Shown here piece after piece: positions 6,337 to 12,999 of a stretch of 13,085 nucleotides of DNA; the first letter of the stretch is position 1, and each line of letters begins with the position of its first letter. Under the pieces are notes generated by a model. It saw only the letters and a list, made by a program, of their open reading frames with translations, was not told the DNA's origin and made no database searches. Source of the stretch: Clostridia bacterium (lineage in GTDB: Bacteria; Bacillota; DULZ01); contig JAAYOX010000239.1 in NCBI GenBank assembly GCA_012520135.1, positions 1 to 13,085 on the forward strand, in the 5' to 3' direction. A program made the translations under genes and the position numbers.

Positions 6337-6372
6337 AGCCTGTTAACAAAGTATGGTGTCAGCAGGCTTTTT
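6337..6372 (+). terminator. Second intrinsic terminator, plus strand
   Basis: AGCCTGTTAACA (6337-6348) pairs with TGTCAGCAGGCT (6357-6368) over 12 positions with one wobble and one mismatch, followed by five T (6368-6372). It stands about 70 bp after the first plus-strand terminator, as a back-up stop for the same upstream transcript. The opposite strand has no T-run. Confidence 0.7.
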
Positions 6373-6561
6373 CAATGAGCACACCGGATAGCATATCGCT
6401 TGTTATTAAATTGTTGATTGCAAGAACAGGTACCTCACTATTCAATCCTAAGCAAAAACTATGTCAGACGGTTTCAGGAAAGCGATTTGTTTGAAAAAAC
6501 TTTGAGCCAGTATTGATAGAAGCAATACTAGACAGCGAGAAAACTATATAATCTAATAACA

Positions 6562-8013
6562 TCAAGGTTTGCGACATTCCATCCTCTGAAACCGCAAGGA
6601 TGGTAGTAATAAAGCGATAATCAAGAACAAGAGGGAGATTCCCAGCCAGCGAGAAACTACAGGAAATACTGACGATATAAATAAATAATCCTGGCTACGG
6701 CACCACCACAGTGCTACTGCTAGGGCTAAAGCTGTAATAGCTTTCCCGAAAGACAGCAGCCTGTGTTCCTTCCGCCTAGTTACAAGAGCCCGCACTTGCC
6801 ATAACACCACACACCAGATTAGGGCGGCCAGAGCAGATAAGAGGTACTTTCCAACAATGATTTTCTCCATGCCAACAGAATCTAAACCCCTCCATTCAGC
6901 CCAATCCTTCAAAATATATGCAATAAAGGGCCAACTGCGCTGGCTGTTAGTGAGAATGACGATTCCATCTCCTGTTTCAGGAACAGAATGAAAATGGGTC
7001 ATCCAGCCGGTCCCTTGCCCACCGTGGGATACAGCCTGCTTACCATCGGAGAGATTCTCAATATAGTATCCTAGTCCATAGGAGTCAAAAACAAGACTAT
7101 AGACCCCTAGTTTCTCCATCATTGGAGTATAAAGCTGATCGATACTTTGCGGGCTGAGCACTTGCCGGCCTTGGGAAAAACCCGGCATGCCGGCAGCAAT
7201 AAAGGTGGCTATGTCCTCTACAGAAGCAAAAAGACCCCCGGAGCCTTTTTCCGGGTAGATATAGACAGGAATGGCCGTGCCATTTAAGTCATACCCGTTA
7301 GGAACTGGCGGATTAAAACCGGGGTTCCAATTGAATCCGGCTTTATCCATTCCCAGGGGAACTAATATTTCTTGTTCCATATACTCGGCAAAGTCTCTAC
7401 CGGTTACTTCTTCAATTAACAGTTCCAGTAAGTTAAAACCAACATTGGAATAGGAAAATGACAAGCCGGGCTCCTGAACCAAAACCGCTTCCTGAGCTAG
7501 GCTTTCTTTTAAGGTAGGGAGTTCTTCTTCGGGAGAATACCGGTTGAAGATATTCCCCAGGGGCAATCCGGAACTATGGCTAAGAAGTTGCCTTGTTGTT
7601 ACCCGTCCTGCCAAAAACTCCGATTGGGGGAATTCCCAACTGCTTAGGTATTGCATGATTGGGGCATCCAACTCAATCTCACCTTTCTCCACCAGTTTAA
7701 GCACTCCCCAGGCCGTCACCGGTTTGGAAATGGATTGGACCCGGAGCGGAGTATCAGTTGTCATCTTTCTTCCGGTTTCCAGGTCTGCATAACCATAGGC
7801 TTTAGTCCACCTGCATACACCGCCCGTAACAATGGCAATACTGGCCCCCGGAATCTCATACTTATTCATTAACGAGGGAATCCGGCGATCAAGGTAGCCG
7901 GTGAATGTTTCTAGGGCAGAACCTTTCCTCACTTGTCCGGTCCCAACAGAATCCAAGGCTAAAAAAACAAATAAGAATGAGAACAATAGTACAAGCAGCA
8001 TTCTGACCCTCAT
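6562..8013 (-). CDS. Membrane-anchored serine hydrolase, beta-lactamase / class C penicillin-binding protein family
   Basis: A 483-aa protein with the beta-lactamase-family (serine hydrolase, PbpE/AmpC-like) fold. The three active-site motifs are S94-I-S-K97 (nucleophile and general base), Y188-S-N190 and H330-G-G332. An N-terminal hydrophobic segment (residues 4-21) is a signal peptide or anchor, placing the domain (about 35-375) outside the cell. After it come three hydrophobic spans (about 386-410, 421-437, 443-470), an arrangement shared with many Firmicute relatives. Substrates may be peptidoglycan peptides or D-amino-acid peptides; actual beta-lactam hydrolysis is not implied. The ATG has a G-rich ribosome binding site (AGGGGGA) about 7 bases upstream. 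It is transcribed alone, divergent from the acetate-CoA ligase. Confidence 0.88.
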   Translation of the reverse strand: MRVRMLLVLLFSFLFVFLALDSVGTGQVRKGSALETFTGYLDRRIPSLMNKYEIPGASIAIVTGGVCRWTKAYGYADLETGRKMTTDTPLRVQSISKPVTAWGVLKLVEKGEIELDAPIMQYLSSWEFPQSEFLAGRVTTRQLLSHSSGLPLGNIFNRYSPEEELPTLKESLAQEAVLVQEPGLSFSYSNVGFNLLELLIEEVTGRDFAEYMEQEILVPLGMDKAGFNWNPGFNPPVPNGYDLNGTAIPVYIYPEKGSGGLFASVEDIATFIAAGMPGFSQGRQVLSPQSIDQLYTPMMEKLGVYSLVFDSYGLGYYIENLSDGKQAVSHGGQGTGWMTHFHSVPETGDGIVILTNSQRSWPFIAYILKDWAEWRGLDSVGMEKIIVGKYLLSALAALIWCVVLWQVRALVTRRKEHRLLSFGKAITALALAVALWWCRSQDYLFISSVFPVVSRWLGISLLFLIIALLLPSLRFQRMECRKP

Positions 8014-8131
8014 TACGGATCCCCCTATTGAACCTTCTCTACCAATTATATAATACGATTATGCCTTTGGCACGTCTGCTTTTAAGAAGATTAGCAGCTT
8101 TAAGGAAATTTTGTGCCGGATAGAAAACCAT

Positions 8132-8173
8132 GAGCTTAGAATCGAGAGCTTACAATCAAGGACTTAGAACGAT
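8132..8173. repeat. Three tandem 14-bp imperfect repeats
   Basis: Units are GAGCTTAGAATCGA (8132-8145), GAGCTTACAATCAA (8146-8159) and GGACTTAGAACGAT (8160-8173). They abut exactly and share a CTTA-AA core at constant phase. Lying upstream of the acetate-CoA ligase gene, they look like an array of binding sites for a transcription factor, though chance duplication is possible. Confidence 0.6.
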
Positions 8174-8273
8174 ATTTTTTCGAACCAGGCTGTAACCACC
8201 CTCCGGTTGTTTTTTTGTGTAGAAAATTGATGTTTTCTGTGTTTTCTGGGGGCAGGAAATCTTCAGACAATGG

Positions 8274-8287
8274 TGAATACTTATTCA
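8274..8287. promoter_or_regulatory. Inverted repeat near the acetate-CoA ligase start, possible operator
   Basis: TGAATA and TATTCA form a 6-bp inverted repeat with a 2-bp spacer, 29 bp upstream of the ligase ATG, where a promoter or leader would be. The position suits a repressor site. It is short and AT-rich, so chance cannot be excluded. Confidence 0.35.
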
Positions 8288-8316
8288 TTACAAAATAGTC
8301 ATTCAGGAGGATCACC

Positions 8317-10449
8317 ATGGATCTGGAAAAACTGCACTGTCTCTTTTATCCTAAAAGCATTGTCATCATCGGTGCTTCATCAAACCCTCTGAAACCGGGA
8401 GGACAGCCTTTGTCTGCTTTGGTGGCAGCCGGCTATTCCGGTGAAATTTTTCCCATTAACCCCAGGTATGAAGAAATCAACGGTTTAAAGTGTTATCCCA
8501 ACCTAAAATCTGTAGGTAAAGAAATTGATCTGGCCATTATTGCCGTACCCGCCAAATATGTACCCGGTATGCTACAGGAATGTGGAGAAGCAAAAGTGCA
8601 AACTGCTGTCATCTTTACCTCTGGTTTTGCCGAAACGGGAGAAGAAGGTAAGAAACTACAGGAAGAAATTGTGTCCGTCGCTAATAAATATAATATCAGA
8701 TTTGCCGGGCCAAACTGTCTGGGAATTGTGAATGCCCCGGCCAAGGTCATGGCTAACTTTGCTGTCAGTCATAATCCGGAAAAAGTAGTCAAGGACAACG
8801 CCTATGCCTTTATCAGCCAAAGCGGAGGATTTGGTACTATAACTTATGCAGAAGCTCAAAAGCAAGGCCTGGGAGCACAGATCCTGGTCAGTACCGGTAA
8901 TGAAGCTGATTTAGACTTCACCACCTTCTTGCATTACATTGTGGAGCACACGGATGTAAAAGCTGTCGCCGCCTATTTGGAAGGAGTAAAAGACGGCAAG
9001 AGTTTTGTCCAAGCCGCCGATAAAGCATTAACTAAAGGAATTCCCTTAATCCTACTGAAAGTTGGTAAACATGAAATAGCCGCCCAAGCAGCTAAATCCC
9101 ATACGGGATCTATGGTTGGAAACGATGACATTTACCAAGGTTTTTTCCATCAAAAAGGCATTATCCGGGTCAACAGCGTAGAAGAAATGTTACCTTTACT
9201 AAGTCTATTTGCAGACAAAAAACTGCCTCGAGGGAACAGGATTGGAATCCTCTCTTCTTCCGGTGGCGGCAGCGTGTATTTGGCGGACCTTTGTACCGAT
9301 GCGGGTCTGGAGGTTGTAAAACTGTCACCAAATACTTGTAAACAATTGGAGGAAAACTTGCCTTCCTTTATTACCGCCAATAACCCGGTAGACCTCACAT
9401 CCCATGCCATGATGGAAGAAGGAATTCTCAAAAATGCCCTGAAAGCAGTGTTGGAGGATCCTCAAGTGGATTTAGTCATGGTCTACTTTAACGTAGCCGG
9501 GGAACCGACCAGACATATCATTGCCCAGTTGGAGGAAGCATATCGCACTGCGGACAAGCCTATCCTCTGCATCGGCTGGAGCCATAATGAAGAGGATCAT
9601 TTACTGGCCCAGGAATTAATGCGGCAGGCAGGTATCCCTAATACTCTGCAAGTAGAACACGGTGTAAAAGCCCTGGCCACTTTGGCCTCTTTCGCCGGGC
9701 ATTTTAGGATGCGGCAGGCAAGCCAGGAAAGCCCCGGTACAACTAACGGTTTAGTGGGCAAAGGAAAAGAATATCTCGCCGGGTTCGACCGGAAAGCCCT
9801 TACTGAACGAGAGGCAAAACAACTTTTGCAACTATATAACATTCCGGTAGTCCGGGAGGAAGTAGCCCGTTCTGCCCAGGAAGCCGTCTCCCTGGCGGAG
9901 AAGATCGGATATCCGGTAGTGCTAAAAATCCTGTCACCTGACATTTTACACAAAACCGAAGCAGGTGGCGTTATCCTGAATCTCCACTCAGCAGAAGAGG
10001 TAACGGCAGCCTATGACCGGATCATCAATAACGCAAAAGCTTTTAACCCTGAAGCCCATCTGGAAGGGGTATTGGTGGCTGAGCTGATTCCGCCCGGAAG
10101 AGAATTAATTCTCGGCATCAAGGCCGACCCAACCTTCGGCAACTGTGTTCTTGTAGGTACCGGTGGTGTTTTTGTAGAGGTCTTAAGGGATTTTGCTTCA
10201 GGCGTTCCCCCTATCAGCAGGCTGGAAGCTGAAGCTATCATCAAACGGCTAAAAGGCTATCCTATGTTGGAAGCTTTTCGTAATTTGGGACCGGCTGATC
10301 TTGAGAGTCTAGTGGAGGCAGTTCTTAACCTCAGCCGGATGGCCTTGGATCTGGAAGGAATAATCTCGGAACTGGAGATTAACCCTTTGATTGTAGGAGA
10401 AAAAGGGCAAGGGGTCAAAGCTGTAGATGCTTTAATTACCCTTAATTAA
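8317..10449 (+). CDS. Acetate-CoA ligase (ADP-forming), fused alpha-beta chain
   Basis: A 710-aa single-chain enzyme that converts acetyl-CoA (or another acyl-CoA) + ADP + phosphate to the acid, CoA and ATP. Domain order: CoA-binding Rossmann domain (about 7-135, with IIGASSNPLKPGGQ and GPNCLG), succinyl-CoA-ligase-like domains (about 150-460, with the phosphohistidine H262 in AKSHTGS) and a C-terminal ATP-grasp domain (about 490-708, with DILHKTEAGGV, H545 being the second relay histidine, GTGGVFVEV and ELEINPL). No GNAT domain is present, so it is not a Pat-type protein acetyltransferase. AGGAGG lies 7 bases before the ATG. It is monocistronic, bounded by a repeat and a terminator. The acyl specificity cannot be read from sequence. 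Confidence 0.93.
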   Translation: MDLEKLHCLFYPKSIVIIGASSNPLKPGGQPLSALVAAGYSGEIFPINPRYEEINGLKCYPNLKSVGKEIDLAIIAVPAKYVPGMLQECGEAKVQTAVIFTSGFAETGEEGKKLQEEIVSVANKYNIRFAGPNCLGIVNAPAKVMANFAVSHNPEKVVKDNAYAFISQSGGFGTITYAEAQKQGLGAQILVSTGNEADLDFTTFLHYIVEHTDVKAVAAYLEGVKDGKSFVQAADKALTKGIPLILLKVGKHEIAAQAAKSHTGSMVGNDDIYQGFFHQKGIIRVNSVEEMLPLLSLFADKKLPRGNRIGILSSSGGGSVYLADLCTDAGLEVVKLSPNTCKQLEENLPSFITANNPVDLTSHAMMEEGILKNALKAVLEDPQVDLVMVYFNVAGEPTRHIIAQLEEAYRTADKPILCIGWSHNEEDHLLAQELMRQAGIPNTLQVEHGVKALATLASFAGHFRMRQASQESPGTTNGLVGKGKEYLAGFDRKALTEREAKQLLQLYNIPVVREEVARSAQEAVSLAEKIGYPVVLKILSPDILHKTEAGGVILNLHSAEEVTAAYDRIINNAKAFNPEAHLEGVLVAELIPPGRELILGIKADPTFGNCVLVGTGGVFVEVLRDFASGVPPISRLEAEAIIKRLKGYPMLEAFRNLGPADLESLVEAVLNLSRMALDLEGIISELEINPLIVGEKGQGVKAVDALITLN

Positions 10450-10467
10450 TAAACACCTAACAGTGGT

Positions 10468-10573
10468 TCCTGCTTATTGACAAAGGACATCTGTCTAACC
10501 GGCGTTAATCGTGGGCTTCAGAGGAGACCAACATTCAGTCCTTCGATTATCACCGATTAACTTATTGCCAACC
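10468..10573. repeat. Palindromic intergenic repeat, copy 2
   Basis: The first 50 bases match copy 1 (4861-4910) at 40 positions, including GCGTTAATCGTGGGC save one base. The right arm (10544-10573, beginning CGATTATCACCGATTAACTT) matches the right arm of copy 1 at 22 of 30 positions. The central loop differs and is longer here, and the stem is less perfect, so this copy is more decayed. Like copy 1 it lies between convergent genes, 18 bp past the acetate-CoA ligase stop. Confidence 0.75.
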
Positions 10574-10580
10574 AATGATG

Positions 10581-10617
10581 AACCGGTGCTCGTAAATAGA
10601 TTACGGCACCGGTTTTT
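10581..10617 (+). terminator. Intrinsic terminator of the acetate-CoA ligase gene
   Basis: AACCGGTGC (10581-10589) pairs with GCACCGGTT (10606-10614); inside, after one bulged T, CGTAA pairs with TTACG around ATAGA. The 14-bp stem ends in five T (10613-10617) on the plus strand. It directly abuts the 3' end of the small minus-strand gene, for which it has no T-run. Confidence 0.85.
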
Positions 10618-10620
10618 ATG

Positions 10621-10788
10621 CTAAATCGGTCTTTGGGGTTTTTGTGTTTCTTTAGCTTGGTATTGGACTCGCCTAGAACAATAATTGCAGATATAAACCG
10701 CCTCCGGCTCCCGGGCAAGGCGTTGATAATCCTTGTGAATCTTGGTAATCTCCTGTTCCGCCCCACAGAGAGAACAACGAACTTTCAT
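10621..10788 (-). CDS. Small zinc-ribbon protein, YlaI/DUF2197-like
   Basis: A 55-aa protein starting MKVRCSLCGAEQEITKIHKD and containing two CxxC pairs (CSLC at 5-8 and CNYC at 34-37), spaced as in a small zinc ribbon. Length, basic linker and cysteine spacing resemble Bacillus YlaI (DUF2197), whose function is unknown. GAGGTGA lies 6 bases before the ATG. A sigmaA promoter fits upstream. It is a single gene, divergent from gpr and convergent with the acetate-CoA ligase gene. Binding to nucleic acid or protein is possible but not shown. Confidence 0.8.
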   Translation of the reverse strand: MKVRCSLCGAEQEITKIHKDYQRLAREPEAVYICNYCSRRVQYQAKETQKPQRPI

Positions 10789-10808
10789 GGGCATTCACCT
10801 CGACATTC

Positions 10809-10837
10809 ATTATACCATTATATACCTCCTAAAACAA
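10809..10837 (-). promoter_or_regulatory. SigmaA promoter of the YlaI-like gene
   Basis: Minus-strand -35 TTGTTT (10837-10832), a 17-bp spacer and consensus -10 TATAAT (10814-10809) would start transcription near 10802, about 14 bases before the ATG at 10788. This indicates vegetative expression, unlike the sporulation genes to the right. Confidence 0.65.
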
Positions 10838-10904
10838 TTCCCATCTAAGAATAGAAATCGATGCCTTGGGAAAATATGAAAATAACTTATCAAGAGGTGA
10901 AGCC

Positions 10905-11882
10905 ATGAATAATGAGCGACTATATCAAAAGTTAACTCCTTATATGGATCTGGCAGTGGAGGCCCATGACCTGTTGCGAGGTGATACAGGTCATGAAATT
11001 GGCGGCGTAAGACACCAGCAGAGCCGTTTTGCTCACGGGAATGTCACTACCATCACTATCCTCAATGAAGAAGGAGAGAAATCGATGGGACGTCCCAAGG
11101 GCACTTATGTAACTCTGGATTCCGTTGAGCTGCGGCACAATAACTGGGAGGCCCATAAAAACATTACCAAAAATTTTGCAGAAGCATTAAAGAAAATGAT
11201 AGCTGATTTTAGTTTAACTCCTTCAGACCCGGTCCTGGTGGTAGGGTTGGGCAACTGGAACGCTACTCCCGATGCTCTGGGACCTAAAGTAGTCAATACC
11301 ATGATGGTTACCCGCCACATGTTCCAATATGCCCCCGAGGAACTGACAGGGGGACTGCGGCCGGTAAGCATCCTGGCCCCCGGAGTGCTTGGCATTACCG
11401 GCATTGAAACCGCAGAAATCATTCAAGGCGTTGTAGAAAAAGTAAGACCAAAACTGGTTATAGCAGTAGATGCACTGGCTGCCGGCAATGTGGACAGGAT
11501 TGCGTCAACCATTCAACTGGCCAATACCGGCATCTCTCCCGGCTCAGGAATTGGCAATCAACGAAAGGGCATTAATCAGGAAACCATGGGAGTACCGGTC
11601 ATTGCCATTGGCATCCCTACTGTGGTCAATGCCATAGTTATCGCTTTTCAGCTATTTGGTCATTTATTGGAAAACAACCCGTCCCTGAACCAATCTCTTA
11701 CTGATGAGGAAATGGAAAAGGCAATTCATCAGGTATTAGGGTCTTTTGGTACTCATTTAACCGTCACCCCTAAGGAAATTGATGAATTGATCTCCACCAC
11801 TGCCCGGGTGATTGCTTCGGGACTAAACCAGGCTCTCCACATAGCTATTAACCCCAATGATTACGCTATGTATTTGCATTAA
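10905..11882 (+). CDS. gpr: GPR endopeptidase, spore germination protease
   Basis: A 325-aa protein of peptidase family A25, which degrades small acid-soluble spore proteins at germination. It is made in the forespore as an inactive zymogen that removes its own N-terminal peptide. The family pattern is clear: TPYMDLAVEAHDL near residues 11-23 around the propeptide region, MGRPKGTYVTLDS (61-73), the conserved VVGLGNWNATPDALGPKVV, VLGITGIETAEI and GIPTVVNA. The frame opens at a TTG at 10866, but only the ATG at 10905 has a ribosome binding site (AGAGGTGA). A convincing sigmaG promoter was not found upstream. The convergent next gene encodes a substrate SASP. Confidence 0.95.
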   Translation: MNNERLYQKLTPYMDLAVEAHDLLRGDTGHEIGGVRHQQSRFAHGNVTTITILNEEGEKSMGRPKGTYVTLDSVELRHNNWEAHKNITKNFAEALKKMIADFSLTPSDPVLVVGLGNWNATPDALGPKVVNTMMVTRHMFQYAPEELTGGLRPVSILAPGVLGITGIETAEIIQGVVEKVRPKLVIAVDALAAGNVDRIASTIQLANTGISPGSGIGNQRKGINQETMGVPVIAIGIPTVVNAIVIAFQLFGHLLENNPSLNQSLTDEEMEKAIHQVLGSFGTHLTVTPKEIDELISTTARVIASGLNQALHIAINPNDYAMYLH

Positions 11883-11920
11883 TGCAATAGTTTTCCCGGG
11901 GCGGAACAGCATAAATGAAA

Positions 11921-11938
11921 GCGGGCCCGAAGGCCCGC
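11921..11938 (-). terminator. Terminator of the SASP gene, possibly bidirectional
   Basis: GCGGGCC and GGCCCGC form a perfect 7-bp GC stem with a 4-nt loop that reads TTCG on the minus strand, the stable UUCG tetraloop. A T-rich CTTTCATTTAT follows on the minus strand. It sits between the convergent gpr and SASP genes and could also stop gpr, though the plus side lacks a T-run. Confidence 0.75.
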
Positions 11939-11964
11939 CAACCTTGAATTTGCGTTAGTTATAG

Positions 11965-12192
11965 TTACTGTCCGCCTCCGGGAGTCTGATTGGCTGCGGA
12001 GCTTTGGTAAGCTTGAATCATTTTACGAACCATGTTTCCGCCAACAGCACCATTCAAACGAGAAGGTACGTCACCCAGGTACCCTTGGTAGTTAGGAAGA
12101 CCAATTTCCTGAGCGGTTTCATACTTTAACTGGTCCATAGCTTGACGAGCTTGAGGAACTACGATTTGGTTACTTCTTTGTCCTTGTGCCAT
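11965..12192 (-). CDS. Alpha/beta-type small acid-soluble spore protein
   Basis: A 75-aa SASP that coats and protects DNA in the dormant spore and supplies amino acids at germination. Both family blocks are present: the N-terminal QARQAMDQLKYETAQEIG, with the GPR cleavage site in KYE25-T26, and the C-terminal GYLGDVPSRLNGAVGGNMVR. The second position after the cut is Ala, as usual, but the first is Thr where Ile or Phe is common. The ribosome binding site is optimal (AAAGGAGGTGA). The promoter is of forespore type. It is encoded next to gpr, whose product would cleave it. Confidence 0.96.
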   Translation of the reverse strand: MAQGQRSNQIVVPQARQAMDQLKYETAQEIGLPNYQGYLGDVPSRLNGAVGGNMVRKMIQAYQSSAANQTPGGGQ

Positions 12193-12222
12193 TTAGTTTC
12201 ACCTCCTTTGCTCTTGTAATCT

Positions 12223-12252
12223 TATTATGGCATCTTAGGTTACTTTTATGCT
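12223..12252 (-). promoter_or_regulatory. SigmaG/sigmaF-type promoter of the SASP gene
   Basis: Minus-strand -35 AGCATA (12252-12247) fits the GMATR core. After exactly 17 bp comes -10 CATAATA (12229-12223), which differs from the sigmaG consensus CATACTA at one base. It lies about 30 bp upstream of the SASP start, as expected for a forespore-specific gene. Confidence 0.75.
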
Positions 12253-12300
12253 GCCATCAGGCTAGTAGTATTTGCCTAGACTGCACCTTCAAGGAAATTT

Positions 12301-12333
12301 AAAACCGGCAATGCATTCAATTGGCACTGCCGG
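12301..12333 (-). terminator. Intrinsic terminator after the two-gene unknown operon
   Basis: CCGGCAATGC (12305-12314) pairs with GCACTGCCGG (12324-12333) with one mismatch. On the minus strand it is followed by TTTTAAATTT. It lies 24 bp beyond the 54-aa gene and before the SASP promoter, so SASP transcription is separate. Confidence 0.75.
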
Positions 12334-12357
12334 CAGTCCCGAACTTCCCGCAGACGG

Positions 12358-12522
12358 TTATAAGCGTCTGGCGCCTACTCTTTTCCCTTCCCTCAATATC
12401 TGAACGGCTTCCTCATAAGCATCATTGCGAAGGCAGTTTTCCACACTATCCATGTCGTCAAACACCAGCATGTCATCATTTCTCTTTTGAGGGTAATTTT
12501 TTCGCTTTTTGTCCTCACTCAT
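12358..12522 (-). CDS. Hypothetical 54-aa protein
   Basis: A short hydrophilic protein, MSEDKKRKNYPQKRNDDMLV at the start and REGKRVGARRL at the end. It is basic at both ends with an acidic middle (FDDMDSVEN). No domain, membrane span or signal is visible and I do not recognise a family. It is probably real: its ATG overlaps the upstream stop by one base (TAATG), the ribosome binding site GGAGGTG is 7 bases away, and a terminator follows. The coupling suggests it acts with the 130-aa protein, perhaps in spores given the neighbours, which is inference. Confidence 0.7.
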   Translation of the reverse strand: MSEDKKRKNYPQKRNDDMLVFDDMDSVENCLRNDAYEEAVQILREGKRVGARRL

Positions 12523-12914
12523 TAAACTACACCTCCATGGGATTCGATAATTTTTAAGGCCTGATTTAGCAGTTGCCCTCGTGTCACCACCGTCAACAAA
12601 AAGCCTTCTCCACCTGCCAAACCATCTTCCGGAGTGGCCATCCCACTTACGGAAGGATCAGCGGCTTGAAGCACTCCAACATTGTCGCCGTTAGGATTGT
12701 CTTGTCCGCCGTACAGGGTGACACCGGTTAAAGACCCGGGCTTTCCTGAAAGGAGATTATTCAGAACACTATTGTTGTTGGCACCCACAGCGCTGACTCT
12801 GTCTACCTGGACTTCCGTAATGCCAGACTCTATCAATTCTTTTGCTGCCGTTTGGGCATCCCTGTTCGTGGCAAAAGAAGCCAAAATGGAATGTTCCCCG
12901 GGAGCTAACTTCAT
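12522..12914 (-). CDS. Hypothetical 130-aa protein
   Basis: The N-terminal 45 residues (HSILASFATNRDAQTAAKEL and onward) and the last 25 (GGEGFLLTVVTRGQLLNQAL) look like the two halves of a small alpha/beta ferredoxin-like fold, as in general-stress YflT-type domains. The middle (about 45-100) is glycine-, asparagine- and serine-rich and probably disordered. There is no signal peptide or membrane span. The ATG has GGTGGTGA about 5 bases upstream. It is first in a two-gene operon between two terminators, beside spore genes. A role in the spore is a guess; no function can be assigned. Confidence 0.75.
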   Translation of the reverse strand: MKLAPGEHSILASFATNRDAQTAAKELIESGITEVQVDRVSAVGANNNSVLNNLLSGKPGSLTGVTLYGGQDNPNGDNVGVLQAADPSVSGMATPEDGLAGGEGFLLTVVTRGQLLNQALKIIESHGGVV

Positions 12915-12961
12915 AAATTCACCACCATTTAATCAACGAATCATTATTATCTTTGCCAAAT

Positions 12962-12992
12962 AAAAAAAAACTATGCCAATCAAGCGCATAGT
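12962..12992 (-). terminator. Intrinsic terminator of the gene at the right edge
   Basis: ACTATGC (12970-12976) pairs perfectly with GCATAGT (12986-12992) around a 9-nt loop. On the minus strand the stem runs into nine T (complement of 12970-12962). It closes the partial gene that stops at 13000. Confidence 0.85.
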
Positions 12993-12999
12993 CACAATT

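Larger units (their letters stand above)
6033..6561. other. Gene-free stretch between rsmD and the serine hydrolase gene
   Basis: No open frame of gene length or familiar protein is present. The left 340 bp is dense in inverted repeats and terminators (listed separately) and probably contains a plus-strand RNA. The right 190 bp (6373-6561) is AT-rich 3' flank of the serine hydrolase gene and holds only a 7-bp hairpin (AGTATTG at 6509-6515 with CAATACT at 6523-6529). Confidence 0.6.
8014..8316. promoter_or_regulatory. Divergent control region between the serine hydrolase and acetate-CoA ligase genes
   Basis: A 303-bp non-coding region. On the hydrolase side a minus-strand TATAAT lies about 40 bp upstream of its start, with a poor -35. 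On the ligase side are three tandem 14-bp repeats (8132-8173), a weak hairpin with seven T near 8192-8217 and a TGAATA-CT-TATTCA palindrome (8274-8287). No convincing sigmaA promoter for the ligase was found. Confidence 0.5.

Noticed and set aside
6418..6516. Short plus-strand frame reading QEQVPHYSILSKNYVRRF, which looks faintly like a decayed transposase tail
   Set aside because: It is only about 32 codons between stops, has no start or ribosome binding site, and no matching fragment or terminal repeats are nearby.
8070..8086. TTGGCACGTCTGCTTTT as a sigma54 promoter
   Set aside because: The gap between GG and GC is 7 bp instead of the required 10, and no activator gene is nearby.
8192..8217. 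Possible terminator or attenuator before the acetate-CoA ligase gene (AACC...GGTT then seven T)
   Set aside because: The stem is only 4 bp plus wobble pairs, too weak to call.
10557..10766. Minus-strand 69-codon frame overlapping the YlaI-like gene
   Set aside because: The frame of the 55-aa zinc-ribbon protein has CxxC pairs, a good ribosome binding site and a promoter; the longer frame has none of these and runs through the terminator.
10866..10904. TTG start and longer N-terminus for gpr
   Set aside because: No ribosome binding site precedes the TTG, and a strong one lies inside the extension in front of the ATG at 10905.
11874..11887. Perfect palindrome TTGCATTAATGCAA over the gpr stop codon
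   Set aside because: It is short and AT-rich, half of it is coding sequence, and no T-run follows; probably chance.
12351..12370. CAGACG/CGTCTG hairpin at the 3' end of the 54-aa gene
   Set aside because: It lies over the stop codon region with no T-run; the stronger terminator at 12301-12333 explains the transcript end.
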